DNA from: Pogostemon cablin
Lineage: Eukaryota > Streptophyta > Magnoliopsida > Lamiales > Lamiaceae
Reading direction: 5' to 3'
NCBI GenBank assembly: GCA_023678885.1
Contig: CM042987.1
Location: 30,342,927-30,406,926 of the forward strand
DNA length: 64,000 nt
Shown here one piece after another: positions 58,308 to 64,000 of the stretch. Both the position numbers and the translations under genes were made by a program. Below the pieces are notes generated by a model. The model ran no database searches. It was not told the origin of the DNA and worked only from the letters and a program-made list of their open reading frames with translations. Positions within the stretch are counted from its first letter, which is position 1; every line of letters starts with the position of its first letter.

Positions 58308-58943
58308 TGTTGAAGCATGTAGTGTAAATCTTGATCCAAAATGTATGCATGGGAGTTGCTGCGTAGCTGGAAGCTTTCCACGATTGGTAAGTATGTTGCA
58401 TGAAGTTGATCACACTTACTAAAGATGGAAATCAGCTGCAAGCTAGCATGCAAGATCACATGGGGGCACGTGGGTCTGTTTGTTGGTTACATGAGCTGTC
58501 ACATGGGTAGTTGTGAGCATGTGAGCCTCCAGCTAGTTTGTTAGAGAGCACGTGAGGTGTGAGCATCCCATTGGTGCACTTGGCAGGCTGTTATTTGGAG
58601 GGAGTATGCATAAAAGCTCACACACAGCTGCCATGGTGGGAGAATCATTTTCATCATTTGATAGTTAGTTTTGAAGCTGTTCTTGAGCAATCTTGAAGCT
58701 CGTTAGATTAGTTGATCATCTATCTTGTGTAACATCATCAATAAGAGAGTTTTCTTCCTCACAGTGGATGTAGATCTTTAAGATCGAACCACTATAAACC
58801 CTTGTGCATTGCTTCTTCATTTTTTACTGTTTTCATTCCCGTTTTAGCATACAATTCAAGTCAAGAGTGTGTGTATGTTCTTACCATATTGAGTGATTGA
58901 GTATAGTAATCTAGGGAGTTGATTACTGTCAAGTTTCACAACA
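58308..58943 (+). repeat. 5' LTR of the copia element
   Basis: 636 bp. U3 carries two CACGTG G-boxes (58467-58472 and 58549-58554) upstream of a TATA-like gcataaaag (about 58607-58616). The long indel near 58815-58852 is present here and absent from the 3' LTR. Confidence 0.95.
58467..58616 (+). promoter_or_regulatory. Putative promoter of the copia element: two G-boxes and a TATA-like box
   Basis: GGCACGTGGG and AGCACGTGAG are perfect CACGTG cores (bZIP/bHLH sites in plants), about 60 and 145 bp ahead of CATAAAAG. Both G-boxes are conserved in the 3' LTR despite its divergence. Confidence 0.5.
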
Positions 58944-58944
58944 A

Positions 58945-58962
58945 TTGGCGCCGTCCCGTGGG
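58945..58962 (+). other. Primer-binding site of the copia element
   Basis: TTGGCGCCGTCCCGTGGG directly after the 5' LTR. The TGGCGCCG start resembles PBSs complementary to tRNAs ending CGGCGCCA (for example tRNA-Asp type), not initiator tRNA-Met. The exact tRNA is not assigned. Confidence 0.55.
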
Positions 58963-58988
58963 AATTCAAGGAAGCTGAATCCAGGAAG

Positions 58989-59786
58989 ATGAACACCACC
59001 CGATTTGATATTGAGAAGCTCTCTGAGAAAATAGATTTCAGTCTCTGGAAACTCAAGATGAAGGCGATCTTGACACAGCAGGGGCTCATTGATGCATTGA
59101 AGCCACCTCCACCTGTCAAGACAGAGATCATCAAAGATCCATTAGCAGCAGGACCTCCAAGTGCACAAGTAGATGATGAGGTACTTTGTAAAGCTCATTC
59201 TACAATCATTTTATGTTTGGGGGATAAGGCATTACGGGAAGTAGCTAGGGAAACAACTGCTATTGGTGTTTGGGAGAAATTGGAGTCTCTGTATATGGTG
59301 AAAACACTAGCCAATAGGTTGCATATCAGAGAGAAAATACATGCATACAAGATATCTGATGAAATGCCAATACTAAGTCAAGTTGATGAATTCATCAAGA
59401 TTTTGGATGATCTTGAAAGTGTTGATGTTAAGATTTCTGAAGAAGAAAGGGTCCTCATGCTGATGACAACACTTCCAAAGTCATTTCAAAGTTTTAAAGA
59501 TACCTTGTTATACGCAAATCAAGGCACTGTCAAGTTTGACAGTGTATTGCTTGCCCTCAAGTCAAGAGAATTGCAGCTGTTATCACAGAATGTTGCAAGC
59601 TCAGGGGGAGAAGGACTGGTTGTCAAGAAGAACAATCAATCTAAGAAAAATAACAAGAAGTATAAGTCTAATAATAGCAGTGGAAGGACAGAAAGTAAAG
59701 AAGGTGAATTAACTAAGGAATGTGAAGTAAGAAAGTGTTACTACTGTCACCAACCTGGCCACATGAGGAGGAATTGCTATAAATAG
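58989..59786 (+). pseudogene. Copia gag (ends at an in-frame stop after the zinc knuckle)
   Basis: The start ATG 58989 lies 45 bases after the 5' LTR. The 265 residues begin MNTTRFDIEKLSEKIDFSLW, a typical copia Gag N terminus, and end with a CCHC zinc knuckle CYYCHQPGHMRRNC that binds nucleic acid. TAG at 59784-59786 follows immediately. In related elements the frame continues into protease, so this stop either terminates Gag (natural gag/pol separation) or is a mutation. The gag part itself is uninterrupted and could be translated. Confidence 0.85.
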
Positions 59787-62700
59787 AAAGCTGACAAGGG
59801 AAATGGAATAGAAAAGAGCAAAGAAACAGAACCAAAAGTTCAAGTAAATCAGACAGTTCAAGCCAAAGAAGGTGGTGAAGGTTTCATTGAATCTCTGACT
59901 ATTGCAAATTCAGAAGTTAATGCTGAATGGGTAATGGATTCAGGCTGTACATTTCACATGACACCTAGTAAGCACTTGTTCACTGATTTCAAGCAACAAA
60001 CTGGAGGCTCTGTCTTGCTAGGAAATGATCAAACATGCAGTATAAAAGGCATGGGATGTGTGAAGATGAAAATGGCAGATGGAGAAGTAAGAGTTCTTCA
60101 TAATGTCAGGTATGTCCCTGAGCTAAGAAGGAACTTAATTTCTCTTGGAATGTTGGATTCCATGGGATACACATCTATCTTGACAAATGGCATGATCAGT
60201 GTTATAAAAGGCAGTGAAATTTTCTTGAAAGGAATCAGGAAACATGATCTTTATTTCCTCAATGGAAATGCAATCTCTGGACAAGTACGTGCTACTAAGA
60301 ATCTTGATACCTCCTCACTATGGCATGGAAGATTAGGACATATTAGTGAGAGGGGGATGCAAGAATTAATAAAATAGGACCTGTTATGTGGAGAAACATC
60401 AGTTAATCTGAAGTTATGTGAACACTGTGTGATGGAAAAATCAAAGAGGCTCAAATTTGGTGTTGGTGAACATACATCAGTATCCATACTTGATTATGTT
60501 CACTCTGATTTGTGGGGACCTTCCAAGAATCCAACAAAAGGAGGAGGGAAGTATTTTATCTCATTCATAGATGATTTCTCAAGGAAAGCATGGATATATA
60601 TTTTGAAGTCCAAGGATGAAGCCTTTGCAAAGTTCAAAGATTGGCTGACAGAAGTTGAGAACATCACTGGAAAGACATTGAAATGTTTCAGAACTGATAA
60701 TGGATTAGAATATCTCTCAGATGAATTCAATAAGTTCTGTAAAGATAGGGGAATCAAAAGACACAGAACAGTTCCATCAACTCCACAACAAAATTGAGTT
60801 GCAGAAAGGTTAAATCAAACTCTTCTAGAGAGAGTGAGATGTATGATCAGTGCAGGAGGATTTCAAAAGAGTTTCTGGGGGAAACTTGTAACTACAACAG
60901 AATACTTGATCAACATGAGTCCCTCTACACCTTTAAAGTTCAAAACACCTGAGGAAGTGTGGACGGGAAAGCCTGCTGACTACAGCAACCTAAGGGTCAT
61001 TGGATGTCTTGCTTATGCACACATAAAGCAAGATAAACTAGATCCAAGTGCCTTGAGATGTGTGATGGTAGGATATCCATCAGGAGTGAAGGGTTACAAG
61101 TTATGGAGTTTAGATAATTATAAATTCCTTGTGAGTAGAGATGTCAAGTTTGATAAGTCAATGATGCCATTTCTGGAGCAAACTGAGCATGCCACAACAG
61201 CTGATAAGGGTGTTGAGTCTGAGGTGGAGCTTGAAGAAACTTCAGGAATATATCCAGAAGTAGCAGACAACATAAATGAGCTAAGTACTTATCACCTTGC
61301 AAGAGATAGACAGAGGAGGGAAATTAATCCACTATCAAGATATGTACAAGCTGATCTTGTATCATATGCTCTATTCACAGCTACATAAATTGAATCTAGT
61401 GAACCTAAGAGCTACAAGAAAGCTATAACAAGCACTGATAATGATCAGTGGATTACTGCCATTAATGAAGAGCTCATGTCACTTGAGAGGAATATAACAT
61501 GGGAGATTGTTAACAAATCTCAGAGACAGAAATTAGTGGGATGCAAATGGATTTTCAAAAGAAAGCCATCTGTAGTTCCAAATGGAAAAGTAAGGTATAA
61601 AGCTAGGCTTGTAGCCAAAGGGTTCTCACAGAAAGAAGGGGTAGATTATAATGAAATCTTCTCACCTGTTGTCAAACATTGCTCTATAAGGATCATACTT
61701 TCACCAGTTACACAGTATGATCTTGAATTACATCAAATGGATGTGACAACTGCTTTTTTACATGGTGAATTGGAAGAGCAAATTTACATGGTTGTACCAG
61801 AGGGAGTAAGTGTTCAGAATCATAATTCTAAGGCTTGTCTGCTAAAGAAGTCTCTCTATGGTCTCAAGCAGAGCCCTAGACAATGGTACTTAAGGTTTGA
61901 TCAATACATTATGGGCTGTGGATTTATCAGGAGTTCATATGACAGCTGTGTGTATTACTTACAAGAGAAAGGCCACTACACTTATCTGCTGCTCTATGTA
62001 GATGATATGTTGTTAGCTAGCCACTCTATGATTGGTATACTGAGAGTTAAAGGCATACTAGAATCAGAGTTTGACATGAAAAATCTAGGGGAAGCTAAGA
62101 TAATACTTGGTATGTCTATCAACAGAAACAGGAGCAAGGGAAGCTTGATTCTTAATCAAGAAGCTTACTTGTGTAAAGTGCTAAAGAGGTACAATATGTA
62201 TGAAAGTAAATCAGTTTCAACACCATTTAAATAAGATTTGAAACTGTCTCTGCAGCAAGGACCTTCATCTACATCAGAATCAACAGAAATGGACAAAATT
62301 CCCTATGCAAGTGCAGTTGGCAGCCTCATACACTGTATGGTATGTTGCAGGCTAGATGTGGCCTATGTCATGAGTATTTTAAGCAGGTTTATGGGACATC
62401 CAGGAAGACCACATTGGGAAGCTGTTAAGTGGGCTATGAAGTATTTGAAATGATCAACTTACAGAAGGTTAAAGTTTCAAAGAAAAGACCAGTTCAGTGA
62501 AGTGTTAAGTGGATATGTTGATGCTGATTATGCAGCAAATTTAGACACAAGAAAGTCATTGACTGGCTATGTTTTCACTCTTTTTGGAACATCTATAATC
62601 TGAAAAGAAAGCCATCAATCAGTTGTTGCTCTGTCCACAACTGAGGCTGAATTTGTTGCCTTAACTGAAGCTATCAAGCAAGGTATGTGGATCTCTGGTA

Positions 62701-62960
62701 TGTTGAAAGAGTTGGGAGTTAATCAAGATACAGTGGAGGTATTTTGTGGTAATCAAAGTGCCATTCATTTGGCAAAACACCAAGGATATCATGAGAGGAC
62801 AAAGCATATAGATGTGAAGCTATATTTTGTAAGAGATCTTGTGGAGAGTGGTGTTGTTAAAGTGAGCAAGATTGATACATCTGTCAATCCTGCTGACAGT
62901 CTCACTAAGGCCTTGCCTAGTTCAAAATTTGAGCTAAGCTTAGGCTTAGTTGGGATGTAG
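59787..62960 (+). pseudogene. Copia pol: protease, integrase, RT, RNase H with in-frame stops only
   Basis: The frame is the same as gag. Protease has WVMDSGCTFHMTP (59928-59966). The pre-integrase domain has LWHGRLGH (60320s). The integrase core has DYVHSDLWGP (D), FRTDNGLEY (D) and, after a stop, the VAER-type continuation (E). RT has WIFKRK, ARLVAKGFSQ, QMDVTTAFLHGELEEQIYM, SLYGLKQSPRQWY and the catalytic YVDDM (about 61997). RNase H has GYVDADYA, STTEAEFVAL and HIDVKLYFVRD. Stops at 60375, 60795, 61386, 62232, 62451 and 62601 (first bases) break it. Terminal stop at 62958. No frameshift was found. Confidence 0.92.
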
Positions 62961-63044
62961 TTAGCTGAAGAAAGGAAGGACTGCTCAGAGTGAGCAGTGG
63001 TGAGGAAGGATAGCAATCTGAATTGGTTGATGGATACATGATTT

Positions 63045-63055
63045 AAGGTGGAGAA
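63045..63055 (+). other. Polypurine tract of the copia element
   Basis: AAGGTGGAGAA immediately before the 3' LTR, the usual copia plus-strand primer. Confidence 0.85.
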
Positions 63056-63657
63056 TGTTGAAGCATGTAGTGTAAATCTTGATCCAAAGTGTGTGCATGG
63101 GAGTTACTGCGTAGCTGGAAGCTTTCCACGGTTGGTAAGTACGTTGCATGAAGTTGATCACACTTACTAAAGATGGAAATCAGCTGCATGCTAGCATGCA
63201 AGATCACATGGGGGCACGTGGGTCAGTTTGTTGGTTACATGAGCTGTCACATGGGTAGTTGTGAGCATGTGAGCCTCCAGCTAGTTTGTTAGAGAGCACG
63301 TGAGGTGTGAGCATCCCATTGGTGCACTTGGCAGGCTGTTATTTCGAGGGGGTATGCATAAAAGCTCACACATAGCTGCCATGTTGGGAGAATCGTTTTC
63401 ATCATCTGATAGTCAGTTTTGAAGCTGTTCTTGAGCAATCTTGAAGCTCGTTAGATTAGCTGATCATCTATCTTGTGTAACATCATCAATAAGAGAGTTT
63501 TCTTCCTCACAGTGGATGTAGATCTTTAAGATCGAATCACTATAAACCCTTCTGCATTGCTTTCAATTCAAGTCAAGAGTGTGTGTGTGTGTTCTTACCA
63601 TATTGAGTGATTGAGTATAGTAATTTAGGGTGTTGATTACTGTCAAGTTTCACAACA
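63056..63657 (+). repeat. 3' LTR of the copia element
   Basis: 602 bp, homologous to 58308-58943. Lacks the ~35-bp segment and has a slightly longer (gt)n near 63581. Confidence 0.95.
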
Positions 63658-63707
63658 AACTAACTGATTTTTCAGACAGAGAGAAAGGTGATGAAAAGGA
63701 GACGAAA

Positions 63708-64000
63708 TCAGTGGAGGTGACGATCCGGAAGCATTCTGATCATGGCCACAGTAGCCTTTTTGGGAATATTTGGCAGCTGAAACCCTAATGGTGGCCTTGG
63801 TTTAAAGATGAGAGATATTTCAAAGGCGTCAGCCACATGTATAAGATAAGCAAAATCCAGATCATCAGGCACTGCCAGCTTCAGCTCGAAACTCAGGCCA
63901 CGTTCGTCGTCCCGAATACGAAACACAGGTTCGTTTGATGCAGTCCGGCCTACGGTGTTGATCACAACTTTGACGTCGTCAATAGTTTCCTCCAGCAGTA
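63708..64000 (-). CDS. C-terminal end of an unrecognised protein (gene runs off the right edge)
   Basis: On the minus strand the frame is open from the window edge to TGA at 63708. It encodes about 97 residues including LLEETIDDVKVVINTVGRTA, PVFRIRDDERGLSFELKLAV, PDDLDFAYLIHVADAFEISL and a C-terminal KPRPPLGFQLPNIPKKATVA segment. Codon texture is that of a host gene, more GC-rich than its surroundings. I do not recognise the family. The GTG at 63965 is not the start; the protein continues upstream outside the window. The copia target duplication begins 45 bases after the stop codon, so that element sits in the 3' UTR or just beyond it. Confidence 0.6.
   Translation of the reverse strand, partial: LLEETIDDVKVVINTVGRTASNEPVFRIRDDERGLSFELKLAVPDDLDFAYLIHVADAFEISLIFKPRPPLGFQLPNIPKKATVAMIRMLPDRHLH

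Larger units (their letters stand above)
58308..63657 (+). mobile_element. Full-length Ty1-copia retrotransposon (Tork/Tnt1-like)
   Basis: 5.35 kb with LTRs 58308-58943 and 63056-63657 (both TGTTGAAGC...CACAACA) and a perfect 5-bp target duplication AACTA (58303-58307 and 63658-63662). A PBS begins right after the 5' LTR, and a polypurine tract precedes the 3' LTR. Gag, protease, integrase, RT and RNase H lie in one plus-strand frame in the copia order (integrase before RT). Clade assignment to Tork/Tnt1-like is by protein texture. The LTRs differ by about 20 substitutions by eye plus one 35-bp indel near 58815-58852, so the insertion is older than the chromovirus. Confidence 0.95.

Overview
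This window is plant nuclear DNA, most likely from a eudicot. It carries a four-exon nuclear gene for the chloroplast protein PsbS, plant LTR retrotransposons (Ty3-gypsy chromovirus, Tat/Athila-like, Ty1-copia) with initiator-tRNA-Met primer sites, Stowaway and hAT MITEs, and Helitrons with the hairpin-CTAG 3' end. Intergenic DNA is very AT-rich. No bacterial, CRISPR, rRNA or tRNA gene is visible. All identifications were made by reading; no database was searched.

Layout. 1-9,232: edge of a Helitron, two hAT MITEs with perfect 8-bp target duplications (1358-2110 and 6059-6423), Stowaway remnants, and a decayed non-autonomous LTR element on the minus strand (about 4290-5363). 9,233-18,558: two related Helitrons in the same orientation, 28 bp apart, built largely of tandem modules. 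18,559-21,059: AT-rich DNA with a truncated hAT MITE. 21,060-29,225: a nearly complete, fairly young Ty3-gypsy chromovirus on the minus strand, with TSD ATATG. 30,058-31,918: a Mutator-like element carrying a host gene fragment, holding a hAT element that itself holds a Stowaway MITE. 31,998-35,252: a gag-only Ty1-copia element. 36,458-38,917: a solo LTR (TSD CCGCC) with a hAT MITE inside. 39,237-41,120: exon fragments of at least two unrelated genes (protein phosphatase 1 and serine palmitoyltransferase LCB1), all on the minus strand with splice sites kept, which suggests transposon-mediated gene capture.

42,019-46,600 is the genic island: psbS and an uncharacterised acidic-tailed protein gene, both on the minus strand. 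47,211-49,119 is a non-autonomous LTR retrotransposon inserted into a MITE. 49,343-51,218 is a recent 584-bp direct duplication flanking an orphan first exon of an NDR-type AGC kinase. 51,030-56,130 holds truncated Tat/Athila-type LTR and gag sequence. 58,308-63,657 is a full-length Ty1-copia element (TSD AACTA) whose single reading frame has seven stop codons and no frameshift. It lies about 46 bp beyond the stop codon of a minus-strand gene that runs off the right edge.

Only psbS (certain), the 215-aa acidic-tailed protein (probable) and the partial gene at the right edge look like functional host genes. Almost everything else is transposable elements, many nested two or three deep. I saw no convincing new biological system. 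The most unusual points are the multi-gene exon collection, the paired Helitrons with tandem arrays, the copia element broken only by nonsense changes, and the duplication around the orphan kinase exon.
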